A DNA stretch of 64,000 bases from Paracoccaceae bacterium (GCA_016938875.1 JAFGTV010000001.1:92634-156633), one strand, 5' to 3'. Positions 34,159 through 43,485 are shown, counted from the first letter of the stretch. Numbers and translations are program-made. Notes: a model not told the origin generated them from the sequence alone.

Positions 34159-35937
34159 CTATAGCGGCCACAGCAGCGGGATCAGCAGCGACGCCAGAAC
34201 CCCGACGCTCAGGTTCAGCGGGATCCCGACCCGCAGGAAATCGGTGAACCGATAGCCGCCTGGCCCATAGACCATCATGTTGGTCTGATACCCGATGGGC
34301 GTTGCGAAACTGGCCGAGGCCGCGACCATCACCGCCACCACCAACGGGCGCGGATCGACGCCCAGCGCCTGGCCCAGCCCGATGGCGATGGGCGTGACGA
34401 CGACCGCCACGGCGTTGTTGGACACCAGTTCGGTCAGCACCGAGGTCAGCAGATAGATCGCCCAGACGATCAGAAACGGCGGCAGGTTGGCCAATGCGGG
34501 CGCGGCCGCCTCGACCATCAGCCGCACCGCGCCAGAGGCCTCCAGCGCGGCGCCGACGGTCAGCATCGAAAAGATCAGCGCCAGCAATCGGCCGTCGATG
34601 AACGAAAACGCCTCTTCGGCATCGATGCAGCGGGTCAGCAGCACGACCGCCACCGCCGTCACCGACAGCATCAGGATCGGCGCGGCACCCAGGGCGGCCA
34701 GGATCACGATGCTGAACAGGGCGGCGATTGCGATGGGCGCGTGGTTGCGCCGATAGGCCCGCCCCGAGGGTTGCGAGATATCCACCAGCCCCATGTCAGA
34801 GGCCAGCCGTTGGATGTCGCCCGGCGCCCCCTCCAGCAACAGCGTGTCGCCGACCCGCACCACCAGGTCGTCCAGCTTGTGCCCGATGTTCTGGTTGCGC
34901 CGGTGCGCGGCCAGCACATAGACCCCATAGCGCCGCCGCAGCCGCAGTGCGCCCAGGGTCTGGCCGATCATCTTGCACCCCGGAGAGATCAGCACCTCGA
35001 CCGTCGAGGTTTCCACCGCCGAGAGCTGATCGACCCGGCGCAACGACTTGTCGCGTTGCAGCGAAAGCAGTTCGGTCACCGCGGTGCGCAGCACCACCCG
35101 GTCGCCGACCTGCAACTCCAGCCCCTGCATGTTGCGGCGCAGGGATTCGTTGCCGCGGATCACATCGATCAGCCGCACGCCCTCGCGCTTGAACAGTTGC
35201 ACGCCGCTGACCTCGCGCCCGATCAGGTTGCTGTCGGGGGGGATCACCGCCTCGGTAAAGAATTTCATCCGCGACTTGTCGGACAGCAGGTTCGCCATGC
35301 TGTCGCGTTCCGGCAGCAGGCGGCGGCCAAACAGGCGCAGGTAGATCATCCCCCAGGCCACCAGGATCACCGCCAACGGCGTGATCTCGAAGATGGTGAA
35401 GGGTGCCATCCCGTGGCTGCGCGCGACGCCATCGACCAGCAGGTTGGTCGAGGTGCCGATCAGCGTCAGCGTGCCGCCCAGGATCGCCGCATAGCTCAGC
35501 GGGATCAGCAGTTTCGAGGCCGATACCCCCAGGCTGCGCGCCAGTTGCACGAAAACCGGGATCATCACCACCACCACCGGCGTGTTCGACACCACCGCCG
35601 AGGCCCCCACAACAAAGGCCATCAACACCGCCACCGCCACCTTTGGCCGGCGCTGCACGTTGCGTTCCGCCGCCTGCGTCACCCAGTCCAGCGCGCCGGT
35701 CCTGACCAGCGCGCCCATCACGATGAACATCGCCGCGATGGTCCAGGGGGCGGGGTTCGACAACACCTCCAGCGCGCGGTCATAGGGCAGGATGCCGGTG
35801 ATCAGCATGACCGTGGCCCCGGCGATGGCGATCACCTCGGCGGGGTAACGCTCGCGCACGAAAAACACGAACATCACCGCCACGACCAGCAGCGAAAGGA
35901 TCGCCATTGCGGTGGGCGAAAGGGTAAGCGGGATCAT
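34159..35937 (-). CDS. SLC13/DASS-family carrier with two cytoplasmic RCK_C domains
   Basis: 592 residues. Two halves of transmembrane helices flank a soluble centre at about residues 205-390 that contains two TrkA-C (RCK_C) repeats: SNLIGREVSGVQLFKREGVR with LQVGDRVVLRT, and GCKMIGQTLGALRLRRRYGV with VRVGDTLLLEG. The signature SNTPVVVVMIPVF in the first half and SNNAVAVVVTPIA in the second are the SNT/SNN hairpins of sodium/dicarboxylate or sulfate carriers. The substrate cannot be read; RCK domains usually sense nucleotides or ions. Its ATG overlaps the EamA stop as ATGA, so it is the third gene of a coupled operon. Confidence 0.88.
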   Translation of the reverse strand: MIPLTLSPTAMAILSLLVVAVMFVFFVRERYPAEVIAIAGATVMLITGILPYDRALEVLSNPAPWTIAAMFIVMGALVRTGALDWVTQAAERNVQRRPKVAVAVLMAFVVGASAVVSNTPVVVVMIPVFVQLARSLGVSASKLLIPLSYAAILGGTLTLIGTSTNLLVDGVARSHGMAPFTIFEITPLAVILVAWGMIYLRLFGRRLLPERDSMANLLSDKSRMKFFTEAVIPPDSNLIGREVSGVQLFKREGVRLIDVIRGNESLRRNMQGLELQVGDRVVLRTAVTELLSLQRDKSLRRVDQLSAVETSTVEVLISPGCKMIGQTLGALRLRRRYGVYVLAAHRRNQNIGHKLDDLVVRVGDTLLLEGAPGDIQRLASDMGLVDISQPSGRAYRRNHAPIAIAALFSIVILAALGAAPILMLSVTAVAVVLLTRCIDAEEAFSFIDGRLLALIFSMLTVGAALEASGAVRLMVEAAAPALANLPPFLIVWAIYLLTSVLTELVSNNAVAVVVTPIAIGLGQALGVDPRPLVVAVMVAASASFATPIGYQTNMMVYGPGGYRFTDFLRVGIPLNLSVGVLASLLIPLLWPL

Positions 35938-36884
35938 CGGCGGGCCCTTGGGTGAGGTCGGGAAATATCTTTAGCGCGGGCCGGGGTCGGCACAAGCGTC
36001 GAATTGGGGCGCGGTTGCACCAGGGCCAGCCCCGCGAACATCACCGCCATCGCCGCCCAGACCCAGCCGGAATAGCTTTCCCCCAGCAAGAGCCGCGACC
36101 AAACCACGCCAAACCCGGTGACCAGATAGGCCACCTGCGCGGCAAAGACCGCCCCGGCCCGCGCCACCAGCCAGACATACCCCGCATAGACCGCCACATG
36201 CACGCAAGACGACAGGACGATCGCCAGGTCCGGCGCGCCCCAGGGCGGCAGCGGCGAAATCCACTGGCCCGTCACCAGCGCCAGCGCCGCCGCCACCGGC
36301 AACCCCACCAGTGCCGCCCCCAGCAACAGCGTGATCGGGTCCAGCCCTAGCGTGCCGCGATGGGCGACCAAGTTTCCCTCGACCCCATAGAAGAACGGTC
36401 CCACCAGCGCCAGCGGCACAAAGGCCAGCATCGCGCGTTCCGGCAGGCCGCCCTGGGGCGCGACGATCAGCACTACCCCCAACAGGCCCAGCGCCAGCCC
36501 CAGCAGGCGCAGCCGGTTCAGCCGTTCCGTTCCCAGCCCCATGGCGATGGCAAAGGCAAACATCGGCACGGTCGACAGCAGGATCGCCAGGATCCCCGCC
36601 GGCAGATGCACCGCCGCCTGGTACGAGGCCGCGTTGGGCAGGATCGTGCCCACCGCCGCGATCGCCGCGTAAAGCCGCAGATGCGCCGGGCCAATCGGCA
36701 GGCGCATGCCGCGTGCCGCCACCAGCGGGCCCAGGATCGCCACGCCCAGGGCCAGTTGCCAAAAGATGATGCCGAATTGCCGATACCCGTCTGAAACCGC
36801 GATCTTGGTCAGCGGCGGCGTGATGCCCCAGCCCGCCCCCAGCAGCACCAAAAGCGCCAGGAGCGCGCCTTTGGGCGGGATCAT
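35934..36884 (-). CDS. EamA-family (drug/metabolite superfamily) exporter
   Basis: 316 residues with about ten membrane helices arranged as two EamA repeats (LVLLGAGWGITPPLTKIAVS; YAAIAAVGTILPNAASYQAA; the second half from FVPLALVGPFFYGVEGNLVA). Members export amino acids, amines or nucleotide-type metabolites. The start ATG overlaps the stop of the phosphoesterase gene and the stop overlaps the SLC13 start, both as ATGA. The substrate is unknown. Confidence 0.9.
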   Translation of the reverse strand: MIPPKGALLALLVLLGAGWGITPPLTKIAVSDGYRQFGIIFWQLALGVAILGPLVAARGMRLPIGPAHLRLYAAIAAVGTILPNAASYQAAVHLPAGILAILLSTVPMFAFAIAMGLGTERLNRLRLLGLALGLLGVVLIVAPQGGLPERAMLAFVPLALVGPFFYGVEGNLVAHRGTLGLDPITLLLGAALVGLPVAAALALVTGQWISPLPPWGAPDLAIVLSSCVHVAVYAGYVWLVARAGAVFAAQVAYLVTGFGVVWSRLLLGESYSGWVWAAMAVMFAGLALVQPRPNSTLVPTPARAKDISRPHPRARR

Positions 36885-37693
36885 GGCGCGGCTTGCTCCA
36901 GTCGTCCGCCCTGGCGGATCATGCGGATGCGGGTGGTGCGGCCGGTGCGGTCGTCGGTCTCGACATAGACGCCCGACAGGGTGGCCTCGCCCGCGGCGGG
37001 GGTAAAGCGGGTCTTGGACATGCCAGTGATGAAGCGGCGCATCGGTTCGGCCTTTTCCATGCCGATGACGGAATCGTAGTCGCCGCACATGCCCGCATCG
37101 GTCAGATAGCCGGTGCCGCCGGACAGGATCTGCGCGTCGCCGGTGGGCACATGGGTGTGGGTGCCCACCACCAGGCTGGCGCGACCGTCGCAGAAATGCC
37201 CCATCGCCATCTTTTCCGACGTGGCCTCGCAATGCATGTCGACGATGGCGGCCTGGGCCAGCCCACCCAGCGGGTGGGATTTCAGCACCGGCTCGATCGC
37301 CGAGAACGGATCGGCAAAGGGGCGCTTCATGAACACCTGGCCCAGCACCTGGGCCACCAGAACCTTGCGCCCGCCGCGCGCGTTGAACAGGCGCGCGCCC
37401 TTGCCCGGGGCGCCCTTGGCATAGTTCAGCGGACGCAGGATGCGCGGCTCGCGCTCGATAAAGGTCAGCATGTCCTTTTGATCAAAGGCATGATCGCCCA
37501 ACGTCACGCAATCGGCGCCCGCGTCCAGCAGGATCTGGGCATGGGCGGCGGTCAGCCCGGCGCCGGAACTGGCGTTTTCGCCATTGACCACGACAAAATC
37601 GAGGCCCCAGGCCTGGCGCAGCTGGGGCAGGCGATCACTGATGGCGGCGCGCCCCGCGCGGCCCATCACATCTCCGAGGAACAAGAGTTTCAT
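36881..37693 (-). CDS. YmdB-like metallophosphoesterase (TIGR00282 family)
   Basis: 270 residues beginning MKLLFLGDVMGRAGRAAISD. Metal ligands appear in GDVMGR, VVNGENASSG, LGDHAFDQ and VVGTHTHVPTGD. The family is best known from B. subtilis YmdB, a 2',3'-cyclic nucleotide phosphodiesterase affecting motility and biofilm. Whether this protein shares that activity is unknown. It leads the coupled set with the EamA exporter and SLC13 carrier, an unusual partnership. The ATG at 37693 is used; the open frame upstream runs into a repeat array. Confidence 0.92.
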   Translation of the reverse strand: MKLLFLGDVMGRAGRAAISDRLPQLRQAWGLDFVVVNGENASSGAGLTAAHAQILLDAGADCVTLGDHAFDQKDMLTFIEREPRILRPLNYAKGAPGKGARLFNARGGRKVLVAQVLGQVFMKRPFADPFSAIEPVLKSHPLGGLAQAAIVDMHCEATSEKMAMGHFCDGRASLVVGTHTHVPTGDAQILSGGTGYLTDAGMCGDYDSVIGMEKAEPMRRFITGMSKTRFTPAAGEATLSGVYVETDDRTGRTTRIRMIRQGGRLEQAAP

Positions 37694-37740
37694 GCCGCAC
37701 AGGCCTAGGGCGCAGCGCGCCCGAGGGCAAGGGGCCAGCC

Positions 37741-37827
37741 GCCGCAGGCGGCAAAAAGGGTGGGTCCGCGCCGCAGGCGGCAAAAAGGGCGGGTCCGCGC
37801 CGCAGGCGGCAAAAAGGCCGGGTTCAC
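37741..37827. repeat. Tandem 29-bp repeat, three copies, each a hairpin
   Basis: Three near-perfect units start at 37741, 37770 and 37799. Each begins GCCGCAGGCGGCAAAAAGG; GCCG-CAGG-CGGC is a self-complementary stem. A degenerate fourth start follows at 37829. The array lies between the YmdB-like gene and 5-FCL, both on the minus strand. The A-tract follows the stem on the plus strand, so on the transcribed strand it does not form a terminator. Confidence 0.85.
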
Positions 37828-37855
37828 CGCCGCAGGGTTCCCCAAGCCGGGTGGA

Positions 37856-38434
37856 TCAGGGCAGGGCGGGCAGGGACCCGGTGGGCAGGATCACCGCATC
37901 CTCGGTGACGATGGCATCCAGCGGTTGATCGGTCGGATCGGCCGGCAGGTTGGCCAGCTCCTGCGCGCCATAGGCCAGCCCCACGGCCAAGACCGGCCCG
38001 GCCGCGCGCAGCGCCGCCAGGGTGCGGTCGTAAAACCCCCCGCCATATCCCAGCCGGGTGCCGCTGCGGTCAAAGGCCACCAGCGGCACGATCACCACCT
38101 GGGGCACTATCGGGGTCTGGGCGCAGGGAACCTGGGCGCCAAAACGGCCGGGCTGCATCGCGCAGTCGGGGGTCCAGCGGTGAAACGCCAGCGCCTGACC
38201 CATACCCACGATCACCGGCACGCCGACGGGGCCAATCGCGGCCAGCCGGGCCATGGCGGGACGCGGATCAATCTCGTCGCGCATCGGCATATATCCCGCC
38301 GCCGGGCGCCCCAGACAGGGGGTCAGCAGCGTCAGCAGCCGCCCACAGGCCGCCGCATCACGCGCCGGGTCTCGGGCCGCCGCCCGGCGGATCAGCGCGG
38401 TCTTGCGCAGGGCGGCCTTGTCGGCGCCGTTCAC
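37856..38434 (-). CDS. 5-formyltetrahydrofolate cyclo-ligase
   Basis: 192 residues. The ATP-dependent enzyme turns 5-formyl-THF into methenyl-THF. The N-terminal KAALRKTALIRRAA, the central MPMRDEIDPRP and the hallmark GYGGGFYDR (with LGYG before it) identify the family. It starts with a GTG whose bases overlap the mgtE stop as GTGA. A YmdB-like gene follows after the repeat array, and this neighbour pair recurs in alphaproteobacteria. In enterobacteria the 6S RNA gene precedes this gene, but the overlap with mgtE excludes that here. Confidence 0.93.
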   Translation of the reverse strand: MNGADKAALRKTALIRRAAARDPARDAAACGRLLTLLTPCLGRPAAGYMPMRDEIDPRPAMARLAAIGPVGVPVIVGMGQALAFHRWTPDCAMQPGRFGAQVPCAQTPIVPQVVIVPLVAFDRSGTRLGYGGGFYDRTLAALRAAGPVLAVGLAYGAQELANLPADPTDQPLDAIVTEDAVILPTGSLPALP

Positions 38435-39816
38435 AGCAGGATCAGGCTGGCAAGGCCGAGGAAGGTGAAAAAGCCCACCACATCCGTCACCGTCGTCACG
38501 AAGGTGCCCGAGGCCAGCGCCGGGTCCACCCCCAATCGGTCCATCGTCACCGGGATCAGGATCCCCGCCAGGGCCGCCACGGCCAGGTTGACCACCATCG
38601 CCACCGCGATCACCAGTCCCAGGTCGGTCGAGCCGAACCAGAACAGCCCCACCCCCGCCATCACGGCGGCGAAGATCGCGCCATTGACCAGCCCGACCGC
38701 CAATTCGCGCCGCACCACGCGCCAGACGTTCGACCCGGTCAAGTCCTTGGTGGCCAGCGCGCGCACCGCCACGGTCAGCGACTGGGTGCCCGCGTTGCCG
38801 CCCATCGAGGCGATGATCGGCATCAGCACGGCCAAGGCCACGACCTGGGTGATCGCGGCCTCGAACTGGGCGATCACCATCGAGGCCAGGATCGCCGTGA
38901 TCAGGTTGACGAACAGCCAGGGAAAGCGCTGGCGCGTGGTTTCCACCACCCGGTCGCTCAGGCTGCCCTCGCCGACACCGGCCAGGCGCAGGATGTCCTC
39001 TTCGTGCTCTTCATCCAGCACGATCATCGCGTCGTCGATCGTGATCACGCCCACCAGCCGCCCGCCATCATCGACCACCGGGGCCGAGATCAGGTGATAC
39101 TGGTTGAACGCATAGGCCACCTCGGATTCGGGCTGGGTGACGGGGATGGTGCGAAAGCTGTCCTCGAGAATGTCATTCAGCTTGGTCGTGCGCCGGGACG
39201 ACAACAGCTTGCCCAATGTGACATAGCCGACCGGTCGCATCCGCGGGTCGATCACGATGACATGGTAGAACTGATCGGGCAGCACCTCGTCCTGGGTGCG
39301 CAGGTGGTCGATGGTTTCGCCCACGCTCCAGTGTTCGGGGGCCATCACGACCTCGCGCTGCATCAGGCGACCGGCCGAGAATTCGGGATAGGTCATCGCC
39401 TGTTCGACGGCGACCCGGTCTGCATCCTCCAGCGCGTCCAGGATCACGTCCTGCTGGCTCTTTTCCAGATCCTCCAGCAGGTCGACGACATCGTCCGATT
39501 CCAGCTCGCGCACGGCCTCGGTCAGCACGTCGCGCGGCAGGAACTCGATCACCTCTTCGCGCAGACCCTCGTCCAGTTCCGACAGGATTTCACCGTCGAA
39601 AAAGCCTGCGCCCAGCAACAGGATCTCGCGCCGGTGACCGCTGTCGACCTGTTCCAGAAGGTCAGCGATGTCAGCCGGGTGCAGCGGTTCCAGCAAGGCG
39701 CCCAGGCGCGCGCTATCGCCCGCGGCCACGGCCAGGCGGATTGCGGACACCGTGCGGTTGTCCAGCCCATAGCCCTCTTCATCGGGGCTTGTTTGTTCGA
39801 TCACGTCTTCGCTCAT
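38431..39816 (-). CDS. mgtE: Magnesium transporter MgtE
   Basis: 461 residues. The N-terminal helical domain (SARLGALLEPLHPADIADLL), a pair of CBS domains (RMRPVGYVTLGKLLSSRRTT and APVVDDGGRLVGVITIDDA) and five membrane helices at the C-terminus follow the MgtE order. The Mg2+ selectivity helix reads DPALASGTFVTTVTDVVGFF. The cytosolic domains close the pore at high magnesium. The ATG at 39816 gives the usual start MSEDVIEQ. It overlaps 5-FCL by four bases and is divergent from guaD. Confidence 0.95.
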   Translation of the reverse strand: MSEDVIEQTSPDEEGYGLDNRTVSAIRLAVAAGDSARLGALLEPLHPADIADLLEQVDSGHRREILLLGAGFFDGEILSELDEGLREEVIEFLPRDVLTEAVRELESDDVVDLLEDLEKSQQDVILDALEDADRVAVEQAMTYPEFSAGRLMQREVVMAPEHWSVGETIDHLRTQDEVLPDQFYHVIVIDPRMRPVGYVTLGKLLSSRRTTKLNDILEDSFRTIPVTQPESEVAYAFNQYHLISAPVVDDGGRLVGVITIDDAMIVLDEEHEEDILRLAGVGEGSLSDRVVETTRQRFPWLFVNLITAILASMVIAQFEAAITQVVALAVLMPIIASMGGNAGTQSLTVAVRALATKDLTGSNVWRVVRRELAVGLVNGAIFAAVMAGVGLFWFGSTDLGLVIAVAMVVNLAVAALAGILIPVTMDRLGVDPALASGTFVTTVTDVVGFFTFLGLASLILL

Positions 39817-39947
39817 GTGCGCCGCCCTGGCCGGTGCTTTGGCCGCACCATAGCCAAAGGCGGACGGGGGCAACAGGCCCTGATGCGCGATTTACGCGGG
39901 CCGGAAGTGGACCTAGGTTGGGCGGGTCCACGCGATGGAGGGGCAAG

Positions 39948-41249
39948 ATGCATGATGGTGAGCTGATCCTGGGGCAAGTGCTGCGGTTTGCCGGCGATCC
40001 CTTTGTCCAGGGGGCCGACGCGGCCCGGTTCGAGCGGCGCGGCGGGGTGCTGGTGGCGCACGGGCGGATCGTGGCGGTGGGCGCGGCCGAGGATCTGCGC
40101 CGGGCCCACCCGCAGGCGCGCATCACCGACATGGGCGACGCGCTGTTGTCGGCCGGGCTGATCGACGCCCATGCCCATTACCCGCAGACCGGCATCATCG
40201 CCAGTTGGGGCAAGCGGCTGATCGATTGGCTGAACAGCTACACGTTTCCCGAAGAGATGCGCTTTGGCGACCCGGACCATGCCGCGACCGTGGCCGCGCG
40301 CTATCTGGATCTGTTGCTGGCCCATGGCACGACCACCGTGGCCAGCTATTGCACCACCCATCCTGTCAGCGCCGAGGCGCTTTTCGCCGCCGCGCGGGAC
40401 CGGGACATGCGCATCGTCGCGGGCAAGACCTGCATGGACCGCAACGCGCCGGCGGGCCTGTGCGATACGGCCCAGAGGGCCCATGACGAAAGCGCGGCCC
40501 TGATCGCGCGCTGGCACGGGCAGGGCCGGGCGGTCTATGCCATCACCCCGCGGTTTTCGCCCACCTCGACCCCCGAACAGCTAGAGGCGCTGGGCGCGCT
40601 GTGGTCCGCGCATCCTACCTGCTTGATGCAAACCCACCTGAGTGAACAGCTCGACGAGCTTGAGTGGGTGCATGACCTCTTCCCCGAGGCGCGCGATTAC
40701 CTGGACACCTATGAACGTGCCGGGCTGCTGGGCCCCGGCGCCGTCTTTGGGCACGCGATCCACCTGACCGGGCGCGAGCGGGGACGGCTGCGCGACAGCG
40801 GGGCGGCGCTGGTGCATTGCCCGACCTCGAACACGTTTATCGGCTCGGGCCTGTTCGACATGCAGGGGCTGATCGCCGAGGGACAGCGCATCGGGCTGGC
40901 CACCGACACAGGTGGCGGGTCGTCGTTTTCCATGCTGCGCACCATGGCGGCGGCCTATGAGGTCGCGCAGTTGCGCGGCTTTGCGATCCATCCCGCACAG
41001 CTTTGGTGGCTGGCCAGCGTCGGGTCGGCCCGCGCGCTGCGGCTGGAGGACCGGATCGGCAACCTGGCCCCGGGGCTGGAGGCCGACATCCTGGCGCTGG
41101 ACTTGGCCTCGACCCCCGCGATCGCCCAGCGCGCCGCCCGCGCCGGCGATCTGTGGGAGGCGCTGTTCCCGACCATCATGATGGGCGATGACCGCGCGGT
41201 GGCGGGCGTCTGGGTGAACGGGGTGCGCCGGGTCGGCGCGTCGGGCTAA
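39948..41249 (+). CDS. guaD: Guanine deaminase
   Basis: GuaD hydrolyses guanine to xanthine and ammonia. The 433-residue amidohydrolase has the metal ligands HAHYPQTG (HxH), QTHLSEQ, FGHAIHL and the Asp in LATDTGGGSSFSML. ASWGKRLIDWLNSYTFPEE is the guanine deaminase signature after the HxH motif. GGAGGGG precedes the ATG at 39948. Its stop shares CTAA (41246-41249) with the convergent 8-oxoguanine deaminase gene. Confidence 0.94.
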   Translation: MHDGELILGQVLRFAGDPFVQGADAARFERRGGVLVAHGRIVAVGAAEDLRRAHPQARITDMGDALLSAGLIDAHAHYPQTGIIASWGKRLIDWLNSYTFPEEMRFGDPDHAATVAARYLDLLLAHGTTTVASYCTTHPVSAEALFAAARDRDMRIVAGKTCMDRNAPAGLCDTAQRAHDESAALIARWHGQGRAVYAITPRFSPTSTPEQLEALGALWSAHPTCLMQTHLSEQLDELEWVHDLFPEARDYLDTYERAGLLGPGAVFGHAIHLTGRERGRLRDSGAALVHCPTSNTFIGSGLFDMQGLIAEGQRIGLATDTGGGSSFSMLRTMAAAYEVAQLRGFAIHPAQLWWLASVGSARALRLEDRIGNLAPGLEADILALDLASTPAIAQRAARAGDLWEALFPTIMMGDDRAVAGVWVNGVRRVGASG

Positions 41250-42586
41250 CCGGCGGCCAGACGTTGGGCCAGACGGGTTTGCGCCGCGATCACGCGGGGC
41301 AGGTCAATGGTGGTCACCTGCCCGTCGCGCACCACCTGCCGCCCCTCGACAAAAAGATCGCGCACCCGCGTGGGTCCGGCCAGCAGGATCGCCGCGCGGT
41401 CCCAGTTGCCCGCCGCCTCGATCCCCGACATGTCCCAGATCGCCACATCCGCGCGCTTGCCCGGGGCCAGCCGACCGCAATCGGGCCGGCCCAACACGTC
41501 CGCACCGCCGCGCGTGGCGATCTCCAGCGCTTCGCGGGCGCTCATCGCGTCGGCGCCAAAGGCCACGCGCTGCAACAACATGGCCTGGCGGGCCTCGCCG
41601 ATCAGGGTGCCGCTGTCATTGCTGGCCGACCCGTCGACCCCCAGCCCGACCCGGACCCCCGCATCGCGCATCGCCCGCACCGGCGCGATGCCAGAACCCA
41701 GCCGACAGTTGGAACAGGGGCAATGGGCAACCCCCGTGCCGGAATGTGCGAAAAGTGCAATTTCGCGCGCATCCAGTTTCACGCAATGGGCGTGCCAGAC
41801 ATCCGCGCCCGTCCATCCCAGATCCTCGGCATACTGGCCGGGGCGGCAGCCGAACATTTCCTGGGAATAGGCGATATCCTCTTGGTTCTCGGCCAGGTGG
41901 GTGTGCAGCCGCACCCCCTTGTCGCGCGCCAAAAGGGCGGCGTCGCGCATCAATTCCCGGCTGACCGAAAAAGGAGAGCACGGCGCCACGCCAACACGCA
42001 CCATCGCCCCTTCGTTCGAATCGTGAAAGGCGTCGATGACCCGGATGCAGTCGTTCAGGATCGCGTCTTCGCGCTCGACCAGGCTGTCCGGGGGCAGGCC
42101 GCCCGCGGTTTCCCCGATGCTCATCGCGCCGCGGGTGGGGTGAAAGCGCAGGCCCAGGTCCACGGCGGCCGCGATCGTGTCGTCCAGCCGCGCGCCGTTG
42201 GGGTAAAGATACAGGTGGTCGGAACTTAGCGTGCAGCCCGACAGGGCCAGCTCGGCCAGCCCGGTCAGGGCAGAGATGCGCATCTCTTCGGGACCGAACC
42301 GCGCCCAGATCGGATAAAGCGTCCTGAGCCAGCCAAACAGCAACGCATCCTGCGCGCCGGGCACCGCGCGGGTCAGGCTTTGGTAGAGGTGGTGATGGGT
42401 GTTCACCAGGCCCGGGGTCACCAGGCAACCCGCGCCCTGCACGATCTCGGCCCCCTCGGCGGGCAGGGCAGGGCCGATTTCGGCCACGATGCCATCGCGG
42501 ATCCGCAGATCTGCCCCGGCCAGTTCGCGCCGGTCGTCATCCATGGTGACGATCAGGTCTGCCGCGCGGATCAGCACATGGGACAT
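41246..42586 (-). CDS. 8-oxoguanine deaminase (ATZ/TRZ amidohydrolase)
   Basis: 446 residues of the COG0402 type. Metal and catalytic motifs are VNTHHHLYQSLTRAVPGAQD, LHTHLAENQED, WHAHCVKLDA and GVDGSASNDSGTL. The LYQSLTRA segment and the ASND motif fit the 8-oxoguanine/isoxanthopterin deaminase group better than atrazine enzymes. It may detoxify oxidised guanine. It starts 4 bases after the hisN stop, so it is cotranscribed with hisN, and it converges on guaD with shared stop bases. Confidence 0.87.
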   Translation of the reverse strand: MSHVLIRAADLIVTMDDDRRELAGADLRIRDGIVAEIGPALPAEGAEIVQGAGCLVTPGLVNTHHHLYQSLTRAVPGAQDALLFGWLRTLYPIWARFGPEEMRISALTGLAELALSGCTLSSDHLYLYPNGARLDDTIAAAVDLGLRFHPTRGAMSIGETAGGLPPDSLVEREDAILNDCIRVIDAFHDSNEGAMVRVGVAPCSPFSVSRELMRDAALLARDKGVRLHTHLAENQEDIAYSQEMFGCRPGQYAEDLGWTGADVWHAHCVKLDAREIALFAHSGTGVAHCPCSNCRLGSGIAPVRAMRDAGVRVGLGVDGSASNDSGTLIGEARQAMLLQRVAFGADAMSAREALEIATRGGADVLGRPDCGRLAPGKRADVAIWDMSGIEAAGNWDRAAILLAGPTRVRDLFVEGRQVVRDGQVTTIDLPRVIAAQTRLAQRLAAG

Positions 42587-42590
42587 CGGC

Positions 42591-43394
42591 TCAGCCCTCT
42601 GGCGTCGCGGCCAGCAGGGCCAGCGCCTCGGCATGGATGGCGGGATTCGCGGCGGCCAGAACCCGGCCACCGTTCTGCGCCGGTCCCCCCTGCCAGTCGG
42701 TCACGACCCCACCCGCCGCCTGGATCACGGCGATCGGGGCGTGGATGTCATAGGGGTGCAGACCGGCCTCGACCACCAGGTCGATCTGGCCCAGCGCGAC
42801 CAGCGCATAGGCATAGCAATCCATGCCATAGCGGGTCAGCCGCGCCCGGGCGGACAGGTCGGCGAAGGCGCGCCCCTCGGCCGGGCTGCCAACCTCGGGG
42901 AAGGTGGTGAACAGTACCGCCTGCGACAGCGGGCGGGCGGGGCGGGTCGCCAGCGAGCGGGTGCCGTGCGGGCCGGTCAGCGTGGCCTGTCCCAGCCCGC
43001 CGATGAACCGCTCGCCGATATAGGGTTGGTCGATCACGCCCAGGATCGGACCATTGGGGTCCGATACCGCGATCAGCACGCCCCAGGTCGGCGTGCCTGA
43101 CATATAGCCGCGGGTGCCGTCGATCGGGTCCAGCACCCAGGTCAGCCCGCTGGTGCCGGTGGTGGTGTGCATCTCTTCGCCCAGGATGCCGTCATCGGGG
43201 CGACGGGCGGCCAGGATGGCGCGCATCGCGGCCTCGGTCTCGCGGTCGGCGCGGGTGACCGGATCAAAGCCGTGGCCGGCCTTGTTTTCCACGCCCAGCG
43301 TGCCATCGCGAAAATGGATCAGCGTGGTTTCACGGGCAGCATCGGCCAGCGCATGGGCGGTGGCGATCAGGCTGTCGGCGTCGGGGTGGGGCAT
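42591..43394 (-). CDS. hisN: Histidinol-phosphatase of the inositol-monophosphatase family
   Basis: 267 residues. The IMPase motifs are DPVTRADRETEAAMR, ILGEEM, the metal-site WVLDPIDGTRGYMSG and the C-terminal YDIHAPIAVIQAAGG. The YDxHAP form, not WDxAAG, is typical of HisN-type histidinol-phosphatases. Phosphate removal from histidinol phosphate is the second to last part of histidine synthesis. No other his gene is near; 8-oxoguanine deaminase follows in the same operon. Confidence 0.88.
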   Translation of the reverse strand: MPHPDADSLIATAHALADAARETTLIHFRDGTLGVENKAGHGFDPVTRADRETEAAMRAILAARRPDDGILGEEMHTTTGTSGLTWVLDPIDGTRGYMSGTPTWGVLIAVSDPNGPILGVIDQPYIGERFIGGLGQATLTGPHGTRSLATRPARPLSQAVLFTTFPEVGSPAEGRAFADLSARARLTRYGMDCYAYALVALGQIDLVVEAGLHPYDIHAPIAVIQAAGGVVTDWQGGPAQNGGRVLAAANPAIHAEALALLAATPEG

Positions 43395-43485
43395 GGGATC
43401 TCCGGGCTGACGGGCGGGCGGGTGTGCGGCACCGCCCCGTTTACCGGGCGGTAGCCGCGCGCGCGCATCCCGTCAAGCGCGGGGC

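Noticed and set aside
37741..37827. Possible CRISPR array
   Set aside because: Repeats are directly adjacent with no unique spacers, and no cas gene is in the window.
37694..37855. 6S RNA gene, as often found next to 5-FCL
   Set aside because: The space is only 162 bases, is filled by the repeat array and lacks the long open rod structure; on the other side mgtE overlaps the gene directly.
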